From NCBI GenBank assembly GCA_037200885.1, contig JBBCIN010000003.1, forward strand, positions 1,922,001-1,986,000: 64,000 nt of DNA, read 5' to 3'. This document shows positions 1 through 12,030 of this stretch, piece after piece. Position numbers and translations under genes: made by a program. Source of the DNA: PMG-095 sp037200885. GTDB taxonomy: Bacteria; Myxococcota_A; Polyangia; Polyangiales; Polyangiaceae. The notes beneath the pieces are model-generated. The model was not told the origin of the DNA, searched no databases, and saw only the letters and a program-made list of their open reading frames with translations. How positions within the stretch are numbered: the stretch's first letter is position 1; every line of letters starts with the position of its first letter.

Positions 1-1340
<1,340 letters not shown>

Positions 1341-1414
1341 GGCGTATTTTCTCGGAAGCTTTCGGGTCTAGTTAGCCAAGTCTGAATTGGTGCGTGTTGG
1401 GCTTCACGCCCAGA

Positions 1415-1957
1415 TCACAGAGAGGATAGTTGGCGCTCGATTTCGGCGAGGCGGCCTTTGACGGAACCGTCGATCGTGTTGTCGCCGATACGGGTGACGA
1501 CGCCGGCGATCAGCGACGGATCCTGTTGGCGATCGATGGCGACCTTGCGTGAAGTTGCGCTCTCGAGCTCTTTCATCAGCCGCTCGTAGAACGACTCCGG
1601 CAGCGGTCCCGCGGAGGTCACGACCGCGCGCACGACGCCCGCTTTTTCGTCCGCGAGCGTCGCCAAACGTCGCGCGATTTCCGGCAGCGAGGCGAGCCGA
1701 TTGCGATCGGCAATCATTCGGATCGCGTTCAAGCCCACCCCGGAGAGGCCCACTTTGCCGGCGATATCGACCAGAACGGCCTGGCGCTGCTCCGGCTCGA
1801 CCATCGGGTTGTCGAGCACGGCCTGCAGTTCGCGGCTGGCCGCGTAAGTGTCGGCAAAACTGCGAATTTGCTCGGAAAGAGCCACCACTTGTCCGGCTTC
1901 GACGCCGAGCTCGAAAATCGCCCGCGCGTAACGCTCGGCCACCGCACCACCGGTCAT
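1415..1957 (-). CDS. atpH: ATP synthase F1 subunit delta
   Basis: This 180-residue protein is the delta (OSCP-like) subunit, which ties the top of the F1 head to the peripheral b/b' stalk. The N-terminus, with YARAIFELG followed by a helical domain, and the C-terminal ITRIGDNTIDGSVKGRL segment (seen as VTRIGDNTIDGSVKGRLAEI) are typical of the family, and the length is normal. The start codon overlaps the stop of the b-subunit gene by 4 bases (ATGA type), so the two are translationally coupled. The alpha-subunit gene follows, the usual order in bacterial atp operons. Confidence 0.95.
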   Translation of the reverse strand: MTGGAVAERYARAIFELGVEAGQVVALSEQIRSFADTYAASRELQAVLDNPMVEPEQRQAVLVDIAGKVGLSGVGLNAIRMIADRNRLASLPEIARRLATLADEKAGVVRAVVTSAGPLPESFYERLMKELESATSRKVAIDRQQDPSLIAGVVTRIGDNTIDGSVKGRLAEIERQLSSL

Positions 1958-2718
1958 ACTTTTCCTCGCAACGCCGTGGCGGCGTTCTTGATCCCAGCCA
2001 AGTAGTCTTCGGCCAGCCGGCTTTGGTCAGCCGCCGTCACCCGCGAGCGCAGCGTGCTCTCCGCGGAGCGAAGCGCGGCGCGGGACATCTCCGAGAGCAG
2101 GCCCTCTCGCGCGCTCTTCAGTTCCTGGCCGATCAGCGTGTGCGCGTCGCGTTCCATGCGCGTGCGCTTCTCCTTGGCCTCGGCCAAGATGCGCTTTCGT
2201 TCGCTCTGGCCGGCCGAGCGCATGTCTTGACGGACGCGCTCGATCTCTTGGTCGATGGTCGCGAGCTTTTGCTCGTAGTCGGCCAAGCGCGACTCGGCCT
2301 CCTTCTTCATTTGGCCGGCCTCCTCCATGCCGCGCAAGATGCCGACCTTGCGTGACTTGAGAGCATCCGCGATCGGCTTTTTGGCGAAGCGGATCAACAG
2401 CCAGTACAGGATGGCGCTGTTCAAGAGCATCGCGCCAAACGGCACGGGCGTACCGGTGGGACGCCACAGGATGCTCGGCTCTACGTCGTCCTTCTCGCCC
2501 AAAAAGCCGTAGAAGAAGTTGTAATCTTCGAACTTCGGGACGTGGTGCTCGTGATCTTCGGCGCTGTCTTCTTCCGGAGCGGCGGTGCCCGATGCAGCCA
2601 CCTCCGCGTGGCTGCCGTGATCAGTGGCTGGTTCGTCGGCGAGGGCCGGCAAAGCGAAGGTACAACCGGCGGCGAGAGCAACCCCCAAAAACCAATTCCG
2701 TAGCACTCGGGCGTGCAT
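1954..2718 (-). CDS. atpF: ATP synthase F0 subunit b, with long N-terminal extension
   Basis: This 254-residue protein is the peripheral-stalk b subunit that holds F1 against the F0 motor. It has one membrane segment at about residues 94-110 (GAMLLNSAILYWLLI), then a long charged coiled coil ending in the delta-binding region. Before that segment there is an apparent signal peptide (residues 1-27, ending ALPALA) and about 60 residues rich in His, Asp and Glu. In E. coli the membrane segment sits at the very start. Some deltaproteobacterial b subunits are, from memory, similarly extended. The start codon shares one base with the stop of the upstream b' gene. The identification is secure; the exact start is less so. 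Confidence 0.9.
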   Translation of the reverse strand: MHARVLRNWFLGVALAAGCTFALPALADEPATDHGSHAEVAASGTAAPEEDSAEDHEHHVPKFEDYNFFYGFLGEKDDVEPSILWRPTGTPVPFGAMLLNSAILYWLLIRFAKKPIADALKSRKVGILRGMEEAGQMKKEAESRLADYEQKLATIDQEIERVRQDMRSAGQSERKRILAEAKEKRTRMERDAHTLIGQELKSAREGLLSEMSRAALRSAESTLRSRVTAADQSRLAEDYLAGIKNAATALRGKV

Positions 2719-3221
2719 CAGTTGACTCCCTGCCCGACGACGCGTTCCACGATCATCTGAGCCACTTTCTCGGACTCTGCGCCGACCGCCACGCGAATCG
2801 AATTCACTTCAGCCTCGATTTTGCGGCGGCCCTCCTCCACGATGCGCGTCGTGGCTTCCCGGGCTTCGCCCAGGATTTCGGCCTCCAGCTTGGTCGTCTC
2901 GGAGCGGAGCAGGTCGCGCTCGTCGGCGGCCACTTGCTTGACGCGCTCGAGCTCTTTCTCGTAGCGCTGCAGGAGCTCGCCTGCTTTTTCCTGTAGCTCG
3001 CGAGCCGTGGCACGCGCGCCCTCGGTTCGCTCCTCACGCAAGGCGAACACCTTGAGCACGGGATCGAACAGGAGCGGCTTCAGGACCACGATCAGGACCG
3101 CAAACACGACGATCTGCAAAAGCACGGTGCGATCGAAGTCGAGCGGGACGCCACCGGCCATGGCCTTCGTGGCGCCTTCCTGTGCGCTCGCGGCAGTCGC
3201 GGAAACCAGTTCAAAAAGCAT
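2718..3221 (-). CDS. ATP synthase F0 subunit b' (second b-type subunit)
   Basis: This is a second, shorter b-type stalk subunit of 167 residues. A hydrophobic helix (LLQIVVFAVLIVVLKPLLF, about residues 32-50) is followed by a continuous charged coiled coil (AREERTEG to the C-terminus). Two different b genes side by side are known from photosynthetic bacteria and from several other lineages, where b and b' form a heterodimer. I chose the ATG at 3219-3221 (MLFELVS) because AGAAG lies just before it. A further in-frame ATG at 3293 would add 24 residues without membrane character. It overlaps the next atpF by one base. No a- or c-subunit gene is nearby. Confidence 0.88.
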   Translation of the reverse strand: MLFELVSATAASAQEGATKAMAGGVPLDFDRTVLLQIVVFAVLIVVLKPLLFDPVLKVFALREERTEGARATARELQEKAGELLQRYEKELERVKQVAADERDLLRSETTKLEAEILGEAREATTRIVEEGRRKIEAEVNSIRVAVGAESEKVAQMIVERVVGQGVN

Positions 3222-3374
3222 GCTTCTTCTAACCTCGCTCCCGTGGGCGGCGTGATGAAGTAGCCGAAATACGGGCGAAATCTTGGTGCGCACTCAGGAG
3301 GCGCGCGCGGCTCGTACCACCTTGGCGCCGGTGTGTCTAGACCAGCGCTCGATTGCCTTGGGCTGCTTCCGCCT

Positions 3375-3884
3375 TCATTCCAGCCAACCTGCACGGCTGT
3401 TTTCGAGTTCCCGGACGCCCGTTCGGTCGAGCTCGGCAATGAGCTCCGAATAGGCGCGACCGCTGGATGGATCGCAGGCGTTGGGCATCACATCCAAAAG
3501 TGGCAGGAGCGCGAACGCGCGTCGGGTCAGCTCGCGATGGGGCACGACCAAGCCCGGCTGATCGACCGTTTGGCCGGCGATGAACAACAGGTCCAAGTCG
3601 AGGGTGCGAGGCCCCCAGCGCTCGAGTCGCACCCGGCCCGCGATGCGCTCGATGTCGAGTTGCAACTCGAGCAGCGCGCGCGGACTGAGCGTGGTCCGAA
3701 GGCGGACCGCCGCGTTTAGGTAATCCGGCTGGGCTGGCCCCACCGCAACGCTTTCATACAGCGCGGAAAACGCGGTTATTTGCAGATGACGCTGCAAATG
3801 TCGCACAGCGGCACGGAAAAACTCCAGCCGGTTTCCCAGATTGGAGCCGAGACCGAGTACGCAATCCTGATCGGCGCCCGTCAC
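3375..3884 (-). CDS. folK: 2-amino-4-hydroxy-6-hydroxymethyldihydropteridine pyrophosphokinase
   Basis: HPPK transfers pyrophosphate from ATP to hydroxymethyl-dihydropterin in folate synthesis. The 169-residue protein has the GLGSNLGNR start, the ESVAVGPAQPDYLNAAV segment, and the signature RWGPRTLDLDLL, where the two Asp bind magnesium, followed by VPHRELTRRAFALLPL. The length is typical. It is the first gene of a minus-strand run that leads, after about 150 bases, into the atp genes. Whether it shares their transcript cannot be told from the sequence. Confidence 0.95.
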   Translation of the reverse strand: MTGADQDCVLGLGSNLGNRLEFFRAAVRHLQRHLQITAFSALYESVAVGPAQPDYLNAAVRLRTTLSPRALLELQLDIERIAGRVRLERWGPRTLDLDLLFIAGQTVDQPGLVVPHRELTRRAFALLPLLDVMPNACDPSSGRAYSELIAELDRTGVRELENSRAGWLE

Positions 3885-3939
3885 CCGCGCACGGTAGCAG
3901 CCGACTGGGCTTGCTAGCGACCGGAACCTGCCCTACTCG

Positions 3940-4104
3940 ATGTCGGTGTTCGGATTGAACGGCGGCGAGTGGTTCATCGTGGCTTTCGTCACCGTGATGG
4001 TGGTCTCGGCACGCTATTGGCCGGCTCTGGGTGCGCGCATTGGTGGGCGCTTGAGCGGCCGCTTCGTTGCGCCTAGCCCGAGCGATCCTCCGCGGAACCA
4101 GTAG
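3940..4104 (+). CDS. small TatA-like single-span membrane protein
   Basis: A 54-residue reading frame starts at the ATG at 3940 and ends at TAG 4102-4104. The N-terminus FGLNGGEW is followed by a hydrophobic helix (FIVAFVTVMVVSA), then YWPALGARIGGRL and a short polar tail. The layout of an acidic residue, a short hydrophobic helix, a hinge and a LPxLGxxxG-like amphipathic helix resembles TatA/TatB, but the usual FG(P) hinge is SAR here and the tail is short. It could be a real Tat-like or pore-forming small protein, or an unrelated small membrane protein. The next gene starts 14 bases downstream on the same strand, so the two may share a transcript. Confidence 0.5.
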   Translation: MSVFGLNGGEWFIVAFVTVMVVSARYWPALGARIGGRLSGRFVAPSPSDPPRNQ

Positions 4105-4118
4105 CGACATTTGGGGGG

Positions 4119-6617
<2,499 letters not shown>

Positions 6618-6755
6618 AGCGCGGCCTGTTCGATTCCAGCGGTCTGGGAAAAAGGCATTCGATAGTGTTGCTCGAACGCGCACGGCTCCTACCGCCGAGC
6701 GCAACTGCGCGCCGTGGGCGCTGCGTGCGCGCTCGATCGCGAACCCAAATTAAAA

Positions 6756-6813
6756 GTCCGCAGCGGACAAAAACGCAACGGTGTTCACACAACTGACAAC
6801 CCAAGTGTGTTAT
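6756..6813 (+). promoter_or_regulatory. candidate operator and promoter for the ThDP/KAS III cassette
   Basis: The 230-base gap 6618-6847 holds a perfect palindrome GTCCGC-A-GCGGAC at 6756-6768. About 15 bases later is a possible -35 TTCACA (6784-6789), then 18 bases and a possible -10 TGTTAT (6808-6813). An inverted pair ACACA/TGTGT overlaps the spacer. The coding start at 6848 lies about 34 bases after the -10. The local sequence is richer in A and T than its surroundings, as expected of a promoter. The elements are matched by eye only. Confidence 0.35.
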
Positions 6814-6847
6814 CGCGGTCGACGATGGGGATGGCCTTGGAGATGAC

Positions 6848-8701
6848 ATGTCACAACAGAACGTTGCGGAAACAGCATTGGATCCTTGTGAGGAGGAGAG
6901 TGCTCCGCAATCATACATAGCCGAACTCAATCCGAAACGAAGTCACGAATCGAGCGAGCCGCAATCGGGCGTGGTGCCCGTGGCGAACACGATCGAAGCG
7001 GACGCGCCCGCCGCGTATCGGCTAGTGCGTGCGTTGGTCGCCGCCGGGGTAGACACGTTCTTTGGCATCCCGGGTGGACCAGTGTCGCCCGTGTTCGACG
7101 CGATCTTGAACACCGAAGGCGCGCGTCTGATCGAATCACGCCACGAGACCTCGGCCGCGTTTGCGGCTGCCGACTACTATCGCGCATCGGGTTGCGTTCC
7201 TGCGGTCGTAGTGACGGCCGGCCCAGGCGCGACGAACGCGGTCACGGGCGTGGTCTCGGCGCACCTCGAGCGTGTGCCGCTGCTCCTCATTTGTGGGGAT
7301 GTCGCCTGGGCGGCAGAAGGCGGGCGCTTGCTGCAAGACAGCGGACCCGAAGGCATCGGGATCGAAAAGATGCTGGGGCATGTCACGCGCGCCACGATCC
7401 GGGTAACGCAAGCCAAAACAGCCACGGCGCAGGGACTGGCGGCGCTCAACGCCGCAAAAAATCCGGCCAATCCAGGGCCAGCTCTGCTGGTGTTGCCGAT
7501 TCAGCTCGGCCGCGGGGCTGTGCCGCTTTCGCTCGTGGAGGCTCCGACCGTTCAGTTCGTGGCGCGAGCCTCGGCGCACGCCGTTCAGCAGACCGCACAC
7601 TGGCTGGCCGCAGCCGAGCGCCCGTTGTTGGTGATCGGCGCGGGTTGTCGCGCACACGCATCGACCATCCGCAAGCTCGTCGATGCGTTCGACATCCCCT
7701 TCGTGACCACGCCCCAAGCCAAGGGCTTGGTCAGTGAGCTGCACCCGCGTTCGCTGCGGCACGGCGGGCTCGCCGCGTCGCTCTGGGCGCGCGAGTACAT
7801 CGGGCGCGGCGTGGACGCGGCCCTGGTCCTCGGCACTGACCTGGACGATTGTTCGATCGGTCCCACGCGTTACATCGCCGAAGGCGGACGACTCGTGCAC
7901 GTGGATCTGAATGCAGCGGTGATCGGTAGGAACCTGCCGACCGCGCTGGGCGTGGTCGCCGACCTGGGCGCCTTCGCCGAGGATCTCCAGGCTTGCGTGG
8001 TGAGTGAAGCCTTGCGGCACGGTAAATCCCAAGCCGTCATGCGTGAATTGCGCCATCGTTCGCCGTGCGAACACGCAAACTTCGCAACAGATTCGAGCCC
8101 GCGCATCACGCCGCAACGCGCGATCGCCGATCTGCAAGCCGCCGCTCCGGAAAACACCGCGTTCATCACGGACATCGGTGAGCACATGCTGTTTGCGTTG
8201 CACTATTTGACAGCGCGCTCACCCGATAGCTTCGCCATTCATCTCGGTCTGGGCAGCATGGGCTCCGGCATCAGCGGCGCGATCGGCCTTGCGCTGGCCG
8301 ATCCGGAGCGCCCAGTGGTGTGCGTGTGCGGAGACGGCGGCATGCAAATGGTCGGGATGGAGGCGCTGGTCGCGCTCAAGTACCGCTTGCCGATCGTCTT
8401 TGCCGTGTTCAACGACGCTCGCTACAACATGGTCTACCACGGCTACCGCCAAGTGTTCGGACGCGAAGCAGAGTGGGAGTCGCCCTGGACCGATTTTGCA
8501 GCCTGGGCACGCTCGATGGGCATGGCAGGGCTACGCGTGAACCATCCTGGTGAAATCACGGTCGAGCAACTCGCACGCCTGCGCGCTACGCGCGTGCCGG
8601 TCGTGCTCGACATTCGCATCGACCGCGACGTGAAGCTCACCGGCGGTGGCCGGAACGAAGCCTTGCAGCACATGTCGATGCCGAACAAGGGGACCGGCTA
8701 A
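6848..8701 (+). CDS. ThDP-dependent enzyme of the acetolactate synthase family
   Basis: This 617-residue cytoplasmic enzyme has the three-domain layout of acetolactate synthase and its relatives. The catalytic Glu that activates thiamine diphosphate is E100 (SRHETSAAF). The central domain is at about 240-390, and the cofactor motif is GDGGMQMVG followed about 25 residues on by FND instead of the usual NN. There is a 48-residue N-terminal extension. The ATG at 6848 is supported by GGAG 8 bases upstream. It overlaps the following KAS III-like gene by one base, so they act together. Paired ThDP and KAS III-type genes are known from acyloin (xenocyloin-like) synthesis, which suggests a secondary metabolite or signal rather than branched-chain amino acid synthesis. 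The substrate is unknown. Confidence 0.85.
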   Translation: MSQQNVAETALDPCEEESAPQSYIAELNPKRSHESSEPQSGVVPVANTIEADAPAAYRLVRALVAAGVDTFFGIPGGPVSPVFDAILNTEGARLIESRHETSAAFAAADYYRASGCVPAVVVTAGPGATNAVTGVVSAHLERVPLLLICGDVAWAAEGGRLLQDSGPEGIGIEKMLGHVTRATIRVTQAKTATAQGLAALNAAKNPANPGPALLVLPIQLGRGAVPLSLVEAPTVQFVARASAHAVQQTAHWLAAAERPLLVIGAGCRAHASTIRKLVDAFDIPFVTTPQAKGLVSELHPRSLRHGGLAASLWAREYIGRGVDAALVLGTDLDDCSIGPTRYIAEGGRLVHVDLNAAVIGRNLPTALGVVADLGAFAEDLQACVVSEALRHGKSQAVMRELRHRSPCEHANFATDSSPRITPQRAIADLQAAAPENTAFITDIGEHMLFALHYLTARSPDSFAIHLGLGSMGSGISGAIGLALADPERPVVCVCGDGGMQMVGMEALVALKYRLPIVFAVFNDARYNMVYHGYRQVFGREAEWESPWTDFAAWARSMGMAGLRVNHPGEITVEQLARLRATRVPVVLDIRIDRDVKLTGGGRNEALQHMSMPNKGTG

Positions 8702-9774
8702 TGCACGCGCGCATCAAAGGTCTCGGCCAGTGGTTCCCGGAACGAGTCCGCACCAACGCCGACTGGCCGGAGGCATTCAGCGCCCAGAGCCGCATGAAAC
8801 AGGGCGATCGCACGCTGGTCGACGTGCCCAGTGACGAACGCGATAGGACCCTGCGCATCGTCAAGCGCTACTTGAGCGAGGAAGAGAACGATCCGTTTCT
8901 GGGCGCTCGCGAACGACGCGTCGCCGACGCGAGCATGACCTCGGCGGAAGCCGAAGCCAATGCAGGCCGAGCCGCGCTCAACGACGCGGGGATCGACGCA
9001 TCGGAAGTCGATGCCATTTTCTCCTGGGCGTTGGTTCCGGATCGAATCATGCCCAGCAACGCTTGCCGCGTCGGTGATTTGATCGGCGCCAAACGCGCTT
9101 GGTCGGTGAGCGTAGATGCCGCTTGCGCCAGCCCGATTACGCACTTGAATCTGGCCGCCGCGCTGATCGAGTCGGGCCGCGCGCGCACGGTCCTACTCAC
9201 TTCGTCGCATTTGTGTACACGCACGTTCGCCATGTCTCATCCGGCGGCGCCCAGCGTCGGTGACGGCGCCGCGGCCATGCTCGTCACTGCCAGCGATGTC
9301 CCGGGGATCTTGCACAGCCACAGCATGACCCACGGCGAGCATCACGATGCCGTGGTTTGGTGCCGAGGCAAGAGTGACGACACCGACCCACCTTGGTGGG
9401 AAGCCGGCGGCTCGTTGTCCATGGGCAGCCGATCCCCGGAAGCGACTCGCGCGCTGATGCAAGACACCGTGCCCACGGCCGCACGCACCGTGGCGGAGCT
9501 GGCACAGCGCGCGGGTTTTGCCGCCGATTCGATCGATGTGCTGCTGAGCGTCCAGCCCCGCCGCTGGGTCCCCTTGGCGATCGCCGAGGCGCTCGGTCTC
9601 GAGCCGGACGTCGCGATCGAGACGTATCGACGCTATGCGCATTTGGGGGGCGTGGGCCCTGTCGTCAATTTGATCGCCGCGCGCGACGCGGGCAAGCTCA
9701 CCGAGGGCGCGCGGGTCGTGCTCTACGCGCAGGGCGCGGGCTTCACTCGCGCGGCGGCGGTCTTGAACTGGTAG
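8701..9774 (+). CDS. KAS III-like (thiolase fold) acyltransferase with altered catalytic triad
   Basis: This 357-residue protein has the FabH/KAS III fold. The nucleophile Cys is at C142 in VDAACASPITHLN, and the C-terminal GAGFTRAAAVLNW matches the end of FabH. Aligning by eye with E. coli FabH, the His of VPHQAN falls on V284 (LLSVQPRRW) and the Asn of RHGNTSAAS falls on H314 (RYAHLGGVG). With Cys kept but His and Asn lost, normal decarboxylating condensation is unlikely. Acyl transfer, as in KAS III relatives that make esters or acyloins, is more plausible. Its start overlaps the stop of the ThDP gene. Its 3' end overlaps the convergent kinase gene by 32 bases. Confidence 0.82.
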   Translation: MHARIKGLGQWFPERVRTNADWPEAFSAQSRMKQGDRTLVDVPSDERDRTLRIVKRYLSEEENDPFLGARERRVADASMTSAEAEANAGRAALNDAGIDASEVDAIFSWALVPDRIMPSNACRVGDLIGAKRAWSVSVDAACASPITHLNLAAALIESGRARTVLLTSSHLCTRTFAMSHPAAPSVGDGAAAMLVTASDVPGILHSHSMTHGEHHDAVVWCRGKSDDTDPPWWEAGGSLSMGSRSPEATRALMQDTVPTAARTVAELAQRAGFAADSIDVLLSVQPRRWVPLAIAEALGLEPDVAIETYRRYAHLGGVGPVVNLIAARDAGKLTEGARVVLYAQGAGFTRAAAVLNW

Positions 9775-11374
9775 GGCGCTGGTTGACCAAGTTCGCCAGC
9801 GCGGTCCACAAATCATTCGCGCTGACGGGCTTGGTCAAGATGCCGTTCAGGGTGTCGGCGAGGAACGAGCGGTAGCGCTCACGAGTCGCGTCGGAGGTCA
9901 CGAACACGGTGCGCGCCGCGAGCGCCGGGCGTTCACGCCGTAGCCATTCGAAGAGCGCGCGTCCGTCCACCTCCGGCAACGCGATCTCGGTGACGACGGC
10001 ATCGGGGCTCGAGCCAGAGCTGAGCAGGTCGATCGCTTCTTGCCCGTCACTGGCCATGATCACGTCGCACGAGCTTGCCAGCATGCGCGCATAGGCTTTC
10101 AAGATTCGCTCGTCGTCGTCGATCACGAGCACCGTGTGACGCTTGCTCAATGGCCGGCGCACGGCGGCGTCACGGTTCTGCAAGTATGCCTTGCGCATGG
10201 TCGCGTGATCGGGGAGCGGGAGCAGCGCGATGAACGTCGCGCCGGAGCCATGCACGCTCTCCACGATCAGATCCCCGCCCAAATCACGCATGATCGAGCG
10301 CGAGATACTGAGACCGAGCCCGGTGCCGAGCCCAGAGCGCTTGGTCGTGAAGAACGGATCGAAGATGTGCGAGAGGGCCTCGGACGCGATGCCAGGACCG
10401 GTATCCGAGATGGAAATCGCCACGTACTCCGTATCGGCTCGGGTCGTGATGCGGACGCGATGCACTTCGCGCTCGACGTCGTTGATGGCATGAGCCGCGT
10501 TGATCAAGATGTTGACCAGTACTTGCGTGAGGCGACCATGTGGCACCACTACCCGCGGCAGTGCTCGCGCGTAGTCCCGCTCGATGTGCGCCACCATGCC
10601 GATTTCGCGGCCGACGAGGCGAAGGGCCTGGTCGACCACGTCGTTGGTGTCGAGCATCTGCGCTTCCTCGCGGTCGCCGTCGGAACGGGCAAACACTCGC
10701 AGGTCTCTCACCACGCTACCGATGGCCGAGGACGCGGCCAGCATCTCCTCGAGCAGTTGACGACCCTCGATGCGCGGCGCGCCGGTCAGCGCGAGCTCAT
10801 GCAGCATCTGCACTTGCTCGGGCGTGGCGCCCCAACCGCGAGTCGCCCACACGGAAAGCTCGTGCACGACGTTCGCGAGTGGCGTCATCAGCGACATACA
10901 CGCCTCGATGCTGAGCTGCAGCGCCATGAGCGGATTGTTGATTTCGTGCGCCACGCCTGCCACGAGCGTGCCGAGCGCCGAGAGCTTCTCGGTGTGCACC
11001 ATCGAGGCGCGACTGTGTTCCTGCCCCTTGCGCAGCGTCGCCCGCAGCTGAGTACGGTCGAAAAAGCCGTGAATCGCCCGGTCGTCCGCGGCCGGCCAGA
11101 CCAGCACTTCATCCGCTCCGTGCGACAAGGCGTCGAGCGCGGCCACCTCATCCACCGCCACGAAGCCGAGTGGAGCACCACCTACGCGCTGACGCAGGCG
11201 CGGCAGCAGCTCGGCGGCTCCACCATCGACGACCAAGATTTGCGTGTCGTGGGTCGCGTAGCGATCGGCGAGTGTCGCCGAAATGCGGTTCGCCGCCGCG
11301 GGGCTCGGAGCAAGCACCCACACGCCGACTCCGCCTTCTGTATCGGGCAGGTTTGGCTCGTCGTTCTTGGTCAC
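9743..11374 (-). CDS. hybrid histidine kinase with Glu-substituted receiver
   Basis: This is a soluble two-component kinase of 543 residues from GTG 11374; an ATG at 11476 would add 34 residues and overlap the upstream gene. An N-terminal receiver-like region (about 15-110) lacks clear phosphorylation residues. HisKA has the phospho-accepting His in GVAHEINNPL (H143), and the ATPase domain has DTGPGI, DPFFTTK and GTGLGLSIS. The C-terminal receiver (VLVIDDDERI, LTKPVS) carries VVTEIALPEVDG, so the phospho-acceptor Asp is Glu (about E463). No membrane segment or sensor domain is seen, so the signal is unknown. A GGAGGAG lies about 15 bases before the chosen GTG. Confidence 0.85.
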   Translation of the reverse strand: MTKNDEPNLPDTEGGVGVWVLAPSPAAANRISATLADRYATHDTQILVVDGGAAELLPRLRQRVGGAPLGFVAVDEVAALDALSHGADEVLVWPAADDRAIHGFFDRTQLRATLRKGQEHSRASMVHTEKLSALGTLVAGVAHEINNPLMALQLSIEACMSLMTPLANVVHELSVWATRGWGATPEQVQMLHELALTGAPRIEGRQLLEEMLAASSAIGSVVRDLRVFARSDGDREEAQMLDTNDVVDQALRLVGREIGMVAHIERDYARALPRVVVPHGRLTQVLVNILINAAHAINDVEREVHRVRITTRADTEYVAISISDTGPGIASEALSHIFDPFFTTKRSGLGTGLGLSISRSIMRDLGGDLIVESVHGSGATFIALLPLPDHATMRKAYLQNRDAAVRRPLSKRHTVLVIDDDERILKAYARMLASSCDVIMASDGQEAIDLLSSGSSPDAVVTEIALPEVDGRALFEWLRRERPALAARTVFVTSDATRERYRSFLADTLNGILTKPVSANDLWTALANLVNQRPTSSRPPPRE

Positions 11375-11403
11375 GGAACCCGTTCGCTGCTCCTCCTCTA
11401 CTC

Positions 11404-12030
11404 TTACCACGTGATCATGGTCGAGCCGTCGAATCGATTGAGCAATTTCGTCTCCAGCTCGGCCTCGATACCGCACGCCTCGAACGCGCCCACGGCACCG
11501 CCAGCAATGGCCGACTCAATCCAGAGATACTCCTCGCGGTACACCATCTCTACGGCGCGCGGACCGTGGCGGACGATCTCCCAATGTCCGTATTGGTAGG
11601 TCTGGCGACGTGCGGCGAGGCCTTGCTCGGTGAGCCGGACGGGATCGTGTGAAAGCAGACGCAGCATGGTCCGGCCGAGCAAACTGGCAGCGAACGTGGT
11701 CGCATTGGTGCGCCAGATGTCGTGCATGCCCTCGTGCACTCGCTCTGGCGCACGCAGTGACGCGCCGGCAAGCGCCAGGCGAATCATATAGTCACGCAAC
11801 GGATACATTCGGATGGGTGACCAGCGCTCACCCTCGAAACAATCGCGATAGAGCTGAGGGCGGCCCGCGCGTTGCAGCACGGTTTCGAGCGACCGCAGGT
11901 AGAGTCCTCTTACCAGGGCCGAGGGCGGGACGACCTCCAGGCGGCTCACGAGATCGCAATACGGCGCGACGATCTGGATGGCGCGATCCACCGGACGATG
12001 CCGAAGGCTGAGGGAGTCCATGGCCGCCAT
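11404..12030 (-). CDS. TIGR02265 family protein (Myxococcales-restricted)
   Basis: This 208-residue protein resembles the TIGR02265/DUF2378 family, known almost only from myxobacteria, with a conserved start of the type VPPSALVRGLYLRSLE and a middle reading IRMYPLRDYMIRLALAGA. No catalytic motif, signal peptide or membrane helix is visible. The function of the family is not known. It lies immediately upstream of the hybrid histidine kinase on the same strand, so it may be co-expressed with it. The start at 12030 has a second in-frame ATG three codons later. Confidence 0.7.
   Translation of the reverse strand: MAAMDSLSLRHRPVDRAIQIVAPYCDLVSRLEVVPPSALVRGLYLRSLETVLQRAGRPQLYRDCFEGERWSPIRMYPLRDYMIRLALAGASLRAPERVHEGMHDIWRTNATTFAASLLGRTMLRLLSHDPVRLTEQGLAARRQTYQYGHWEIVRHGPRAVEMVYREEYLWIESAIAGGAVGAFEACGIEAELETKLLNRFDGSTMITW

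Noticed and set aside
6848..8701. Ordinary acetolactate synthase large subunit
   Set aside because: No small subunit or branched-chain amino acid genes are near, and the gene is coupled to a KAS III-like gene. The possibility is not fully excluded.
10040..11599. Long plus-strand open frame of about 519 codons
   Set aside because: It lies opposite the histidine kinase and has no recognisable protein pattern. High GC makes such antisense frames common. The same applies to 45201-46589 (minus) opposite kup and 51211-52323 (minus) opposite the pyrophosphatase gene.
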